Shown: positions 1-5,986 of the stretch, piece after piece
Layout: the number at the start of each line of letters is the position of its first letter
Position numbering within the stretch: position 1 is the stretch's first letter
Assembly: GCA_002448395.1 (NCBI GenBank)
Contig: DJXS01000089.1
Span: 1-5,986 of the forward strand
Reading direction: 5' to 3'
Source: Lachnospiraceae bacterium UBA6998
Lineage (GTDB): Bacteria; Bacillota; Clostridia; Lachnospirales; Lachnospiraceae
DNA length: 5,986 nucleotides
Translations under genes and position numbers: made by a program
The notes under the pieces: generated by a model
Database searches by the model: none
Seen by the model: the letters and a program-made list of their open reading frames with translations, nothing else
What the model was told of the DNA's origin: nothing

Positions 1-1262
1 AACTCGCGGAGCTTGTCCATGCAGCGGCGCAGGTCGTCGAGGTTGTCGGGATCGCAGGTCCTGACATTGTCGAGGAAGGCTGTGATCTTGTAGCCGTTCT
101 CCGGGTTGATGTATACGGGATCGTCGCAGAGGCCGAGGCCGCTGATCGCCCTGTAGACGTCCGCCTCCTGGCGGCGGTTGATCAGCTGGTCGGTGCCTTC
201 GCCGGGGATTCTCATGATGTATTTGGCGCCCTTTGCGCTGAAGAGGAAGCTGCGGTTGGTCATGCCCTTTTTCAGGACGCTGATGTCCGTGACCTCGTTT
301 TCTTTGCAGTTCAGGGCCGAGCAGATCGCCTTTATGGAGTCGGTCTTGAGATGGTTCGAGTCGGAATCCAGGTCGCGGAGCTGCTCGTAGGTGTCGATCT
401 CGACGAAATCGCTGCTGCTCACTACTTTGGCCTGGAGGATCATGCGGTCCTTGAAGCCGTTTTTGGACTCGTGACTATGCGTGGCAGACGCTGTGCGTGC
501 GTACAGTGCTTTCTCCCAGAAATCTTCGTCGAAGGCCTCATCAGCATCCATTCTGCGCAGGTTCTCCCGGACGATGCCCGCCTCGGGCTCGGTGAGGTAA
601 GAGATGCCGATCATGGAGTTGCCGGCTTCTTTGTCCGAGATCGTGACGAGCTCGCGCTTGCGGTTTACGCGGACTGTGCTGTCCTCGTCCACAAGCTCAC
701 TGACCATGTACCAGGAGTAGGGCTCCGTGGCGGAATAGGGGTTGCGGGCGCACCAGATGTCGCAGGGGATGATGTAGGTGTTGCTGATCCTGTCGGCGAC
801 CAGGGCCAGGGAGTGAAGGTTGTTCTTCGAGGCATAATCCGGGTTGATGACAAGGTCTACGCCGTATTCGTCCATCAGGTATTCGAAGCTTTCCTTCATA
901 AATCCTGCGACGACGGTGATATTCCTGATTCCCTGCTCGTGCAGCTGGCGGATGGTTCTCTCGATGAGGGGCTCACCGCCGACTTCGATGAGCGCCTTGG
1001 GCGTTGAAAGGTTGATCGGGACCATTCGCATTCCGAATCCGGCCGCGAGGATGACCGCATTGCGCGGCGCGCGCTGCCTGATCTCCTGCCTGCCCTTCTC
1101 AGTCAGCTGTCCGTGTTTGTCGATCAGTCCGTCTGTGGTCAACTGCTTGAGGGACCTGTTCACCACGCCGACGCTCAGGCCGGTCGAGGAGGCCAGGATC
1201 CGCTGGTTGATGAAGGTTTCAAAATATAGTTTTTCAAGAATTTTCAGTTCGTATGTGTTCAT
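1..1262 (-). CDS. Winged HTH - LicC-like choline-phosphate cytidylyltransferase - LicA-like choline kinase fusion (3' end off window)
   Basis: The frame is open from the ATG at 1262 to the left edge (420 codons) and has no stop in the window. Residues 1-65 form a small winged helix-turn-helix of the MarR/ArsR kind, with a recognition-helix-like stretch around LSVGVVNRSLKQL and a wing ending in LTEKGRQEI. Residues 67-300 are a LicC-type nucleotidyltransferase. They show the nucleotide-binding loop ILAAGFGMR (71-79), the following TPKALIEVGGEPLIE (87-101), the NNLHSL segment typical of LicC (147-152), a probable metal-binding Asp in PCDIW (D168) and the closing VEIDTYEQL (287-295). From about residue 308 a choline/ethanolamine kinase domain begins, with KKGMTNRSFLF (331-341) and YIMRIPGEGTDQLINRR (348-364). 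Its catalytic half lies beyond the edge; a full LicA domain would need roughly 170 more residues. The inferred role is cytoplasmic conversion of choline through phosphocholine to CDP-choline for surface-polymer decoration. Ethanolamine is a possible alternative substrate. The start is fixed by an AGGAG 7 bases upstream and an in-frame TAA at 1266-1268. Confidence 0.9.
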   Translation of the reverse strand, partial: MNTYELKILEKLYFETFINQRILASSTGLSVGVVNRSLKQLTTDGLIDKHGQLTEKGRQEIRQRAPRNAVILAAGFGMRMVPINLSTPKALIEVGGEPLIERTIRQLHEQGIRNITVVAGFMKESFEYLMDEYGVDLVINPDYASKNNLHSLALVADRISNTYIIPCDIWCARNPYSATEPYSWYMVSELVDEDSTVRVNRKRELVTISDKEAGNSMIGISYLTEPEAGIVRENLRRMDADEAFDEDFWEKALYARTASATHSHESKNGFKDRMILQAKVVSSSDFVEIDTYEQLRDLDSDSNHLKTDSIKAICSALNCKENEVTDISVLKKGMTNRSFLFSAKGAKYIMRIPGEGTDQLINRRQEADVYRAISGLGLCDDPVYINPENGYKITAFLDNVRTCDPDNLDDLRRCMDKLRE

Positions 1263-1269
1263 GAATTAT

Positions 1270-1274
1270 CTCCT
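1270..1274 (-). promoter_or_regulatory. Shine-Dalgarno site of the LicC-LicA fusion gene
   Basis: The minus strand reads AGGAG here, separated by 7 bases from the ATG at 1262-1260. An in-frame TAA lies two codons upstream of that ATG, so no longer start is possible. This gene therefore has its own good ribosome binding site, unlike the flippase gene before it. Confidence 0.8.
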
Positions 1275-1290
1275 GTATTATTTCGTGAAC

Positions 1291-1303
1291 ATAAAACTTT
1301 TAT
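1291..1303. promoter_or_regulatory. 13-bp A/T dyad, possible operator
   Basis: ATAAAA and TTTTAT form a perfect inverted repeat around a single central C. The dyad lies 28 bases upstream of the LicC-LicA start codon, between the GC-rich hairpin and the ribosome binding site. It could be a protein-binding site, or just the AT-rich tail of the upstream terminator-like hairpin. The symmetry is visible in the sequence; any regulatory role is a guess. Confidence 0.2.
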
Positions 1304-1306
1304 ATA

Positions 1307-1328
1307 AGGGGATGAAAATCCATCCCCT
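1307..1328 (-). terminator. Intercistronic hairpin, weak Rho-independent terminator or attenuator
   Basis: On the minus strand AGGGGATG pairs with CATCCCCT, giving an 8-bp stem around the loop GATTTT. It starts 7 bases after the flippase stop codon. The stem is followed by TATATAAAAGTTTT, which is AU-rich but not an uninterrupted U tract. Termination, if any, should be partial, which would lower expression of the LicC-LicA gene relative to the genes before it. The hairpin could also protect the upstream message's 3' end. The plus-strand side has no T tract. Confidence 0.45.
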
Positions 1329-1335
1329 GATTAAA

Positions 1336-2781
1336 TCATTTCCGATTTCTGATTGCGGCTATATAATACAATATTTTCTTCCTGTTGACAATACCCACAA
1401 TCATAAGAAGGAGCAGCATGCCGTATCTCACGAATCTGTAGCCGAGCACGAAGTTCACTACGATCGTAAAGAGGATCAGGATCACGGACACCAGCACGAC
1501 AGCCTGAGTGTTCACGATCGAGTTCGTTCCTTCATTTTCCAGCCGCAGGACTCTTCTGCTCACCACGTAGTGGCCGATCGCGTAGACAATGTAGCAGAAC
1601 AGCGTAGTGTAGCCGGCCGCAACATATCCGAACATGCCGATGAAGATGTAGTTCAGGACGATGTTGGCTGCCGCCGCGATGAGGGACGCCTGCATCAGGA
1701 ACGCGGTCCTCTCAAAGTAGAACTGCGGGAAAGACAGCAGCGAGTACAGGAAAATAAAGTACACGCTGGCCGCTACGGGCGGGATGACATATACGGCGTC
1801 TGCATATTTTGACGAGCCGAAGAGGTAGATCGCCTCGGGGCTGACCAGCATGAGGAGCATGGCCACCGCCGCGATCGCGATGACAAGGAAGGTGGACGTC
1901 TTCTTGATCTCATCCGTCCTGTGGCTGCCTACTTTGGCATAGAGCCAAGGCGTGATCGCGCTGTTCACCGCGCTGACGAAGATCTGGGCCAGCATTCCGA
2001 CGCTGTAGGCCACGCCGTAGAGCGCGACTTCCGAGCGGCCCACCATCCGGTCGATCATGACGCGGTCGCCCTGGTTGAGGATCATGCCTGCCAGGTAATG
2101 GGGAAGCATGGGGATCGCCAGGCGGATGCCGTATTTCCAGTAGTCGGCGTAGTAGAAAGTGCGCCCTTTGAAGTACTGGTACGCCATGACAACGCCGCCA
2201 AATGCCACTTCGACCAGAACTACGGAGAGGACTCTCGCAAAGTCCTTCTCTGTCGTCAGGAGCACGAAAATAATGCCGAGCACCGGATTGAGGACGGATT
2301 TGAGGATCGTAAAGGCGACCAGCCTCTGGTAGCGGTACTCGAACCGCTGCCGCCCCATCCAGTAGTAAGTGGCGGGGGTGAACATCATCTCCACGCACAT
2401 GAGGAGCATGAAGACCGGGCTCAGGCCCAGGATCGGCTTGAGGACCGGATAGAGCACCGCGAGCGCCGCGCAGACGATCGCCCAGATCACCAGCGTAAGG
2501 CCCTGCATGGACGAGATGTAGCGGTCCCGGTCGTCCTTGAATTTCGCCATCGCGTTGTCAAGAACGCCGTTGTACAGGTACAGCGACGTGAAGATCGTCA
2601 GGATCTGCAGCCACGACAGATACAGGGAGTAGGTGCCGTACTGGTCAGTCGAGAGGAGCCTCGTAAAGATCGGTACCGTGATGAACGAAATGCCCTTTTG
2701 TAAAAAACTGCACGCCACGAACCACAGCGCTGCCCGCGCCTGTACGCTCATGGACTTATATTTTTCTATATATTTGTTCAT
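1336..2781 (-). CDS. Wzx/TacF-like polysaccharide repeat-unit flippase (MOP superfamily)
   Basis: This 481-residue integral membrane protein fits the polysaccharide-export branch of the MOP/MATE exporter superfamily in both length and layout. About 14 hydrophobic segments can be picked out, at roughly 19-41, 52-72, 96-116, 120-140, 155-176, 182-201, 218-236, 255-275, 297-318, 328-350, 361-383, 385-406, 425-446 and 450-465. Family hallmarks include FLQKGISFITVPIFTRLLS (26-44), followed by QYGTYSLYLSW, and the central IPMLPHYLAGMILNQGDRVM (223-242) with DRMVG and ALYGVAYSVG after it. The inferred role is moving an undecaprenyl-linked glycan or teichoic-acid-like unit to the outer face of the membrane. 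Its ATG overlaps the preceding stop as ATGA, and no Shine-Dalgarno motif sits at the usual distance, so translation probably relies on coupling. The gene lies directly before the LicC-LicA fusion, which recalls pneumococcal TacF. Substrate specificity cannot be read from the sequence. Confidence 0.92.
   Translation of the reverse strand: MNKYIEKYKSMSVQARAALWFVACSFLQKGISFITVPIFTRLLSTDQYGTYSLYLSWLQILTIFTSLYLYNGVLDNAMAKFKDDRDRYISSMQGLTLVIWAIVCAALAVLYPVLKPILGLSPVFMLLMCVEMMFTPATYYWMGRQRFEYRYQRLVAFTILKSVLNPVLGIIFVLLTTEKDFARVLSVVLVEVAFGGVVMAYQYFKGRTFYYADYWKYGIRLAIPMLPHYLAGMILNQGDRVMIDRMVGRSEVALYGVAYSVGMLAQIFVSAVNSAITPWLYAKVGSHRTDEIKKTSTFLVIAIAAVAMLLMLVSPEAIYLFGSSKYADAVYVIPPVAASVYFIFLYSLLSFPQFYFERTAFLMQASLIAAAANIVLNYIFIGMFGYVAAGYTTLFCYIVYAIGHYVVSRRVLRLENEGTNSIVNTQAVVLVSVILILFTIVVNFVLGYRFVRYGMLLLLMIVGIVNRKKILYYIAAIRNRK
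2778..2781 (-). other. ATGA stop-start overlap, translational coupling site
   Basis: The flippase start codon and the stop codon of the CDP-glycerol transferase gene share the four bases ATGA. The sequence just upstream, ACCAAACTGAA, contains no recognisable Shine-Dalgarno motif. Re-initiation by ribosomes finishing the upstream gene is therefore the likely way this start is used, which ties the flippase dose to the transferase. Confidence 0.6.
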
Positions 2782-3968
2782 TTCAGTTTGGTCATTATAA
2801 AGTCATAGACCCTCCTGGAGGAATTTCCGTCCAGAAAGTCATTGATCTTCTCCTTGACTGCAGTCCGCTCTGCCAGCATCCTGTCCTTTCCCTCGCACAC
2901 ATCGGTCAAAAAAGCGAGCAATTCATCTGTACTCTTCAGATGCTCACCCTTGATGATGTCATAGACGTTGTCGAACACGAATCCTTTATCGCTCTGATAA
3001 TTGTCCAGGTCGTCCGTCGTGAGCGCGATCGGCTTGTCAAGGAGCATATAGTCGTAGTAAATGGAGGAGTAGTCCGTGATCATCGCGTCCGTCTGCTCCA
3101 TCAGCTCGTTCAGCTGGATCCCGGCCTTTGCGAGGTCCGGGTTGTAGATCGTCCTGATATTCTGAAGGTCGATCTTCTTGAGATAGCTGAGGTCCTGCAC
3201 CGGATGGGGCTTGATGATGATCAGCATCTGATGCTCCTGAAGGAAAGCATCAAGCCGCTCAGCGTCCTCGAGCCCTGTCAGCAGAGGAAGCCCCAGAGGG
3301 AACCTGTTCTCGGTGTCCACCCGCTTGCCGTCCGCGTGCTGGCGGAAGGTAGGCGCCCAGAGGATCACTTTTTTGAACCGGTCAGCGTCGTCGATGAGCC
3401 TGGGCAGGGAATCGTTGTGCACGTACAGCTCGTCATTCCGGGGCAGACCCGTGCAGACCACCTGGTCCTCAGTGACTGTGTACTGGTCCACGTGGTAAGG
3501 CACGAAGAAAGAGGACTGGCTGATCAGGTAGCCGCAGTCCAGGGTGCAGCGGCGCTCGCCGACTTTCATGTTCTTGAGCTGAGAGCCGTGGTCGAGATAG
3601 ATATTGAGCTGTCCCTTGGCCGCGTTCAGCCTGGAAAAGGGCCTGTTGCACGCGATGGCCGCTTTCGCCCGGTTGATCCTGACGTACAGTTTCATCTTAT
3701 CGACGGGATTCGACGGATTCCTGGCGATAAAAGACACGTTTTTGATCTTGATGTCTTTAAACTGCTCGGGATCATCCACTATCCATGTCAGCTTGTACTT
3801 GCTGTTGAGCCCTTTCTTCAGAAAGAACTGATACAGCGCGTAAGTATTGCAGGACATGTCCGGGTTGCTCTCCAGCACGATCTCGTCGTTCATGGGGAGC
3901 AGGGCTGACGCCGCGTTGGGGACGAGCCACTTGAATTTTACGAGTTTTCTTTTTACAGCATAGTTCAT
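2778..3968 (-). CDS. CDP-glycerol glycerophosphotransferase-family enzyme (TagB/TagF-like)
   Basis: This 396-residue soluble or peripheral protein matches the teichoic-acid polyol-phosphate transferase family (Glyphos_transf). These enzymes move glycerol-phosphate or a related polyol-phosphate from a CDP donor to a membrane-linked acceptor on the inner face. Family landmarks appear in the expected order: an N-terminal EIVLESNPDMSCNTYALYQ (29-47), the acceptor-side His-Gly in YLDHGSQLKNM (124-134), GLPRND (174-179), ILWAPTFR (202-209), IIKPHP with the second His at 255 (251-256), ITDYSSIYYDY (297-307) and DKPI (311-314). The two His residues and the DYSS donor-binding motif are intact, so the protein looks active. 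It is a single-domain form without the extra N-terminal domain of long TagF polymerases, which fits a primase-like or single-addition enzyme. The ATG lies 2 bases after the stop of the Wzy-like gene, so the two are co-transcribed. No CDP-glycerol synthase is in view, so the donor is inferred from family only. Confidence 0.9.
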   Translation of the reverse strand: MNYAVKRKLVKFKWLVPNAASALLPMNDEIVLESNPDMSCNTYALYQFFLKKGLNSKYKLTWIVDDPEQFKDIKIKNVSFIARNPSNPVDKMKLYVRINRAKAAIACNRPFSRLNAAKGQLNIYLDHGSQLKNMKVGERRCTLDCGYLISQSSFFVPYHVDQYTVTEDQVVCTGLPRNDELYVHNDSLPRLIDDADRFKKVILWAPTFRQHADGKRVDTENRFPLGLPLLTGLEDAERLDAFLQEHQMLIIIKPHPVQDLSYLKKIDLQNIRTIYNPDLAKAGIQLNELMEQTDAMITDYSSIYYDYMLLDKPIALTTDDLDNYQSDKGFVFDNVYDIIKGEHLKSTDELLAFLTDVCEGKDRMLAERTAVKEKINDFLDGNSSRRVYDFIMTKLK

Positions 3969-3970
3969 AA

Positions 3971-5218
3971 TTACACCGTTTGCCGCTCCAGCATGTGCAC
4001 CAGCAGGGTCGGCATGAGAAAAGCGTTCATGCTGATCTGCGGCGCGTACAGGATCGGATTGAGAACCGCGAGCAGGAAAACGCCCGCCGTGATAATGCCT
4101 ACGCGCCAGCGGAATTCCTCGGCGATGTACAATTTGATCATCGCGTAGCGCTCGTAGAGGAAAAATGCGAGGCTCGAAAGACCGATCAGACCGATTCCAC
4201 CGAGCAGGTCGCAGAACTCCGAGTGGAAACCGATCCTGCCGATCGGCGACTCCTTGACAAAGATCATGCCGGTAAGCGGATGGTCAAAGAACGTGGACAG
4301 GCTCGTTCCGTACAGGTTCATTCTGTCGCTCGCGTTGCCGGTCGCCGTATTCTCGGTGAGGAGAATGTAGATCGTGTCCATCTTCTTGGCGATCGTCCCA
4401 AGGCCTATGTTCTCGGTCAGCTCTCGCAGGAAGTACACGAACTTGTCCAAATAGGCCGCAAAGGCGACCACAAACACTATCCCAGCCAGCAAGATCAGGA
4501 ACTGCAGCCGGTTCTCGGGCTTTCCTATGAAGATCAGCACAATGGCCATCAGGGCAAAAAACAGCGCGATCGTCAGCTCCGACACGAGGATGGCGACCAT
4601 GATGACCGCCAGCCACGCCGCCCATAGCAGTTTGTGACGGCTGCAGCAGAACAGGAACACCAGGCACGGCACCAGGAAAACAACCCCGTAAAGGTAATTC
4701 CAGTTGCCGATGTTGAGTGATCTCCAGCGATATTTTGTCGCCTCAGCAATATCGGTCCTCGTCGAGTTGCGCACCGCCCAGGGATTGGAGCGGAATGTCA
4801 GAATCGTTGTAACTGCCGTGATCGTATTCACTGCCAAAATAGCGTAAAACAGCAGTTTCTCCTCTGCCGCCCTCTCATTGAGAAGGTAATAGTGCGCCGC
4901 CGTGAAATAAATATTGAACACAGAGACAGGCATCACGTAGTTGCCGAAGCCCATCTGCGCATTCCAGATCGACTTCCACAGCAGGAGGATCAACAGTTCC
5001 ATCAGCACAAAGGCAAAGAACAGCTTGGCATCCCGGTCCAAAAACAATCCCAGCATAAACATAAAAACTGAGCCCGCCAGATACAGGTGCCTGAGCGAAC
5101 CCAGCAAATTGATCATGATGGGCATCGTATAATAAATGCTGAGCAGCAGAAGGCTCAGCATTATGAGCAGCGAAGATAACGGAGGAACGTCCGTTTCTAC
5201 ACGGAATAATTTACGCAT
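3971..5218 (-). CDS. Wzy-like O-antigen/capsule repeat-unit polymerase or ligase
   Basis: This 415-residue polytopic membrane protein has about 11 hydrophobic segments, near 14-38, 43-60, 65-84, 92-112, 121-142, 173-191, 196-213, 214-232, 237-256, 336-354 and 371-393. A large hydrophilic loop (about 257-335) precedes the last two spans, as in Wzy polymerases and WaaL ligases. The loop and the span after it carry typical weak signatures: SDRMNLYGTSLSTFFDHPLT (297-316) and GFHSEFCDLLGGIGLIG (330-346). The latter is the His-(Ser/Asn)-x-x-x-x-x-x-x-G-x-x-G pattern common in this family. It would join lipid-linked repeat units on the outer face, or ligate the glycan to a carrier. Wzy proteins vary widely, so the linkage formed cannot be predicted. 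An AAGGA 8 bases upstream supports the ATG at 5218. The gene lies just after the REP-like element and begins a tight run with the phosphotransferase and flippase genes. Confidence 0.85.
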   Translation of the reverse strand: MRKLFRVETDVPPLSSLLIMLSLLLLSIYYTMPIMINLLGSLRHLYLAGSVFMFMLGLFLDRDAKLFFAFVLMELLILLLWKSIWNAQMGFGNYVMPVSVFNIYFTAAHYYLLNERAAEEKLLFYAILAVNTITAVTTILTFRSNPWAVRNSTRTDIAEATKYRWRSLNIGNWNYLYGVVFLVPCLVFLFCCSRHKLLWAAWLAVIMVAILVSELTIALFFALMAIVLIFIGKPENRLQFLILLAGIVFVVAFAAYLDKFVYFLRELTENIGLGTIAKKMDTIYILLTENTATGNASDRMNLYGTSLSTFFDHPLTGMIFVKESPIGRIGFHSEFCDLLGGIGLIGLSSLAFFLYERYAMIKLYIAEEFRWRVGIITAGVFLLAVLNPILYAPQISMNAFLMPTLLVHMLERQTV

Positions 5219-5226
5219 TCTCTTTT

Positions 5227-5231
5227 TCCTT
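5227..5231 (-). promoter_or_regulatory. Shine-Dalgarno site of the Wzy-like gene
   Basis: The minus strand reads AAGGA, 8 bases before the ATG at 5218-5216. This gives the Wzy-like gene independent translation initiation after the repeat-bearing spacer. Confidence 0.7.
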
Positions 5232-5248
5232 GCTTACAGATTAAAAGT

Positions 5249-5302
5249 GGTGCTCACCTCAGGAGGCAGGCACTTAGGGCCTCACCTCAGGGGCCAGGCA
5301 CC
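5249..5302 (-). repeat. Two-copy REP-like palindromic element in the GT4-Wzy spacer
   Basis: Two 21-base units occur in the same orientation at 5281-5301 and 5253-5273, a 28-base period, and match at 19 of 21 positions. On the minus strand each reads GTGCCTG, three variable bases, then CCTGAGGTGAG. The whole block is bounded by a 5-bp inverted repeat, GGTGC (5302-5298) with GCACC (5253-5249). The copy nearer the Wzy-like gene (5273-5250) can fold as an 11-position hairpin: four pairs GTGC/GCAC, one C-A mismatch, two G-U wobbles, then CCTC/GAGG around a 2-base loop. The other copy has lost most of this pairing. The element begins directly after the GT4 stop codon. GGTGCCTG-type palindromes in other Firmicutes are, from memory, associated with RAYT (REP-associated tyrosine) transposases, so this is probably a mobilisable REP relic. 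A message-stabilising or attenuating role is also possible. A short ACTTTT follows. Confidence 0.6.
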
Positions 5303-5986
5303 TCAGAGCTGCTCCGAGACCTCCCGGTACACGTCCAGGATCCCTCTGCAGTTCGCCTCGATCGTGAATTTCTCTTCCACGGTGCGGCGCGCGCCGCGGC
5401 CGTAACTGTCGAGTTTGGCGGGGTCCTTGTAGAGGGTCTCTATTTTGGCAGAGAGGTCGGCTACGTCCTGATAGTGGTAGATCAGGCCGCACACTCCGTC
5501 CTCGATCAGCTCGCTGTTGGCGCCGGTGTCCGAAGCGATGACAGCCAGGCCGGCTGCCATAAACTCGGCGGTCGCAAGGCCGAAGCCCTCTCTGCGGGTG
5601 CATATGATCCCGCAATCGTATTCTTTGAGGAGAGTTGCGAGCTGCGACGAGTAGCCGCGGAAGACGACATTTCCTGTAAGTCCTGCGCCTTCGATGATCC
5701 GCTGCATATCTCCCATATATGCTTTCTCAGAATGAACTTCGCCGAAAACATCCAGCGTGATATTCTTCCTGACATTTGCGTCTTTAATGAGCGCCAACGC
5801 TCTGATCGCCTGGTCCTGTCCCTTGAGAGAGGACACGTCGCCGCACATCACGAGTCGAAGTTTGCGGGGTTCTTCCGCTGCAGATCCTTCTCTCTGCTGC
5901 ACGCGGTCCACATCTATGCCGTCATAGACGACCTTGATCTTATCTGCGTCCAGTCCGATCTCCTGCCAGTTCTGACCGACAGCCTT
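5303..5986 (-). CDS. GT4-family (group 1) glycosyltransferase, C-terminal part
   Basis: The last 227 codons of a GT-B fold glycosyltransferase are present; the frame is open to the right edge, so the true start lies outside the window. The visible part starts at the end of the N-terminal domain and interdomain link, KVVYDGIDVDR (18-28 of the visible part). It continues with the C-terminal donor-binding domain: LRLVMCGDVSSLKGQDQAI (43-61), ITLDVFGE (76-83), NVVFRGY (106-112) and the GT4 E-x7-E signature in REGFGLATAE (E133 and E141). IASDTGANSELIEDGVCGLI (150-169) closes the nucleotide-sugar pocket, and a final helix ends in REVSEQL. The enzyme should add a sugar from a nucleotide-sugar donor to the growing lipid-linked glycan on the cytoplasmic side; the sugar cannot be told. 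A GTG at 5911-5909 could be mistaken for the start, but homology clearly continues upstream of it. The stop abuts the REP-like element. Confidence 0.93.
   Translation of the reverse strand, partial: KAVGQNWQEIGLDADKIKVVYDGIDVDRVQQREGSAAEEPRKLRLVMCGDVSSLKGQDQAIRALALIKDANVRKNITLDVFGEVHSEKAYMGDMQRIIEGAGLTGNVVFRGYSSQLATLLKEYDCGIICTRREGFGLATAEFMAAGLAVIASDTGANSELIEDGVCGLIYHYQDVADLSAKIETLYKDPAKLDSYGRGARRTVEEKFTIEANCRGILDVYREVSEQL

Noticed and set aside
900..1000. A possible frame break separating LicC and LicA into two genes
   Set aside because: The frame was followed codon by codon from 1262 to base 3 and stays open, with motifs of both domains in the same frame. This is a true fusion within the visible part.
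1275..1325. Possible sigma-70 promoter for the LicC-LicA gene (TTTTCA, 17 bases, TTTATG on the minus strand)
   Set aside because: The -10 match is poor and the -35 would lie in the hairpin loop. AT-rich sequence gives such chance matches, so it is not called as a promoter.
351..1812. Two overlapping plus-strand open frames opposite the LicC-LicA gene and the flippase 3' end
   Set aside because: They cross a real intergenic hairpin and two well-supported minus-strand genes, and their translations show no family features.
1921..2703. Long plus-strand open frame antisense to the flippase gene
   Set aside because: Its translation is rich in His, Arg, Asp, Glu and Val with no domain or membrane pattern, as expected for the reverse frame of a GC-rich membrane protein gene. 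The minus strand frame has clear family motifs.
2940..3908. Long plus-strand open frame antisense to the CDP-glycerol transferase gene
   Set aside because: It lies entirely within a gene with intact catalytic motifs. Its composition is dominated by Val, Asp, Arg and His, with no recognisable motif or convincing ribosome binding site.
3980..4627. Plus-strand open frame antisense to the Wzy-like gene
   Set aside because: It is charged, repetitive shadow sequence lying opposite the real membrane protein, with no supporting start signal.
5219..5302. A CRISPR array or strong terminator in the GT4-Wzy spacer
   Set aside because: There are only two repeat units, with a 7-base gap instead of a spacer of CRISPR size. 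The hairpin is followed by just four U residues, so neither call is supported.

Overview
This window is a fragment of a surface-polysaccharide biosynthesis locus. All five genes lie on the minus strand, so transcription runs from right to left. The sequence is moderately GC-rich, with AT-rich gene starts and AGGAG-type ribosome binding sites. It carries a LicC-LicA phosphocholine enzyme and a CDP-glycerol-type phosphotransferase. Together these suggest a Gram-positive, probably anaerobic, Bacillota (Firmicutes) member, perhaps a gut Clostridia or Lachnospiraceae organism. That placement is an inference from gene content; no taxonomic marker is present.

Layout in transcription order. (1) The C-terminal 227 codons of a GT4 glycosyltransferase (5986 to 5303), whose start lies beyond the right edge. 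(2) A short intergenic spacer with a two-copy, hairpin-forming, REP-like repeat (5249-5302). (3) A multispanning Wzy-like repeat-unit polymerase or ligase (5218 to 3971). (4) A CDP-glycerol glycerophosphotransferase-family protein (3968 to 2778), starting 2 bases after the previous stop. (5) A Wzx/TacF-like flippase (2781 to 1336), overlapping gene 4 by 4 bases. (6) A 73-base spacer with a GC-rich hairpin and an A/T dyad. (7) A fusion of a winged helix-turn-helix, a LicC-type nucleotidyltransferase and a LicA-type choline kinase (from 1262), truncated by the left edge after 420 codons.

Inferred joint function: the GT4 enzyme helps build a lipid-linked oligosaccharide. The phosphotransferase adds glycerol-phosphate or a related polyol-phosphate, and the flippase moves the repeat unit across the membrane. 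The Wzy-like protein polymerises it outside. The LicC-LicA fusion would activate scavenged choline to CDP-choline for decorating the polymer. No LicD-type phosphocholine transferase, LicB permease or CDP-glycerol synthase is visible; these would have to lie outside the window. The closest known parallel is the pneumococcal lic locus with its TacF flippase, here mixed with a Wzx/Wzy-type pathway.
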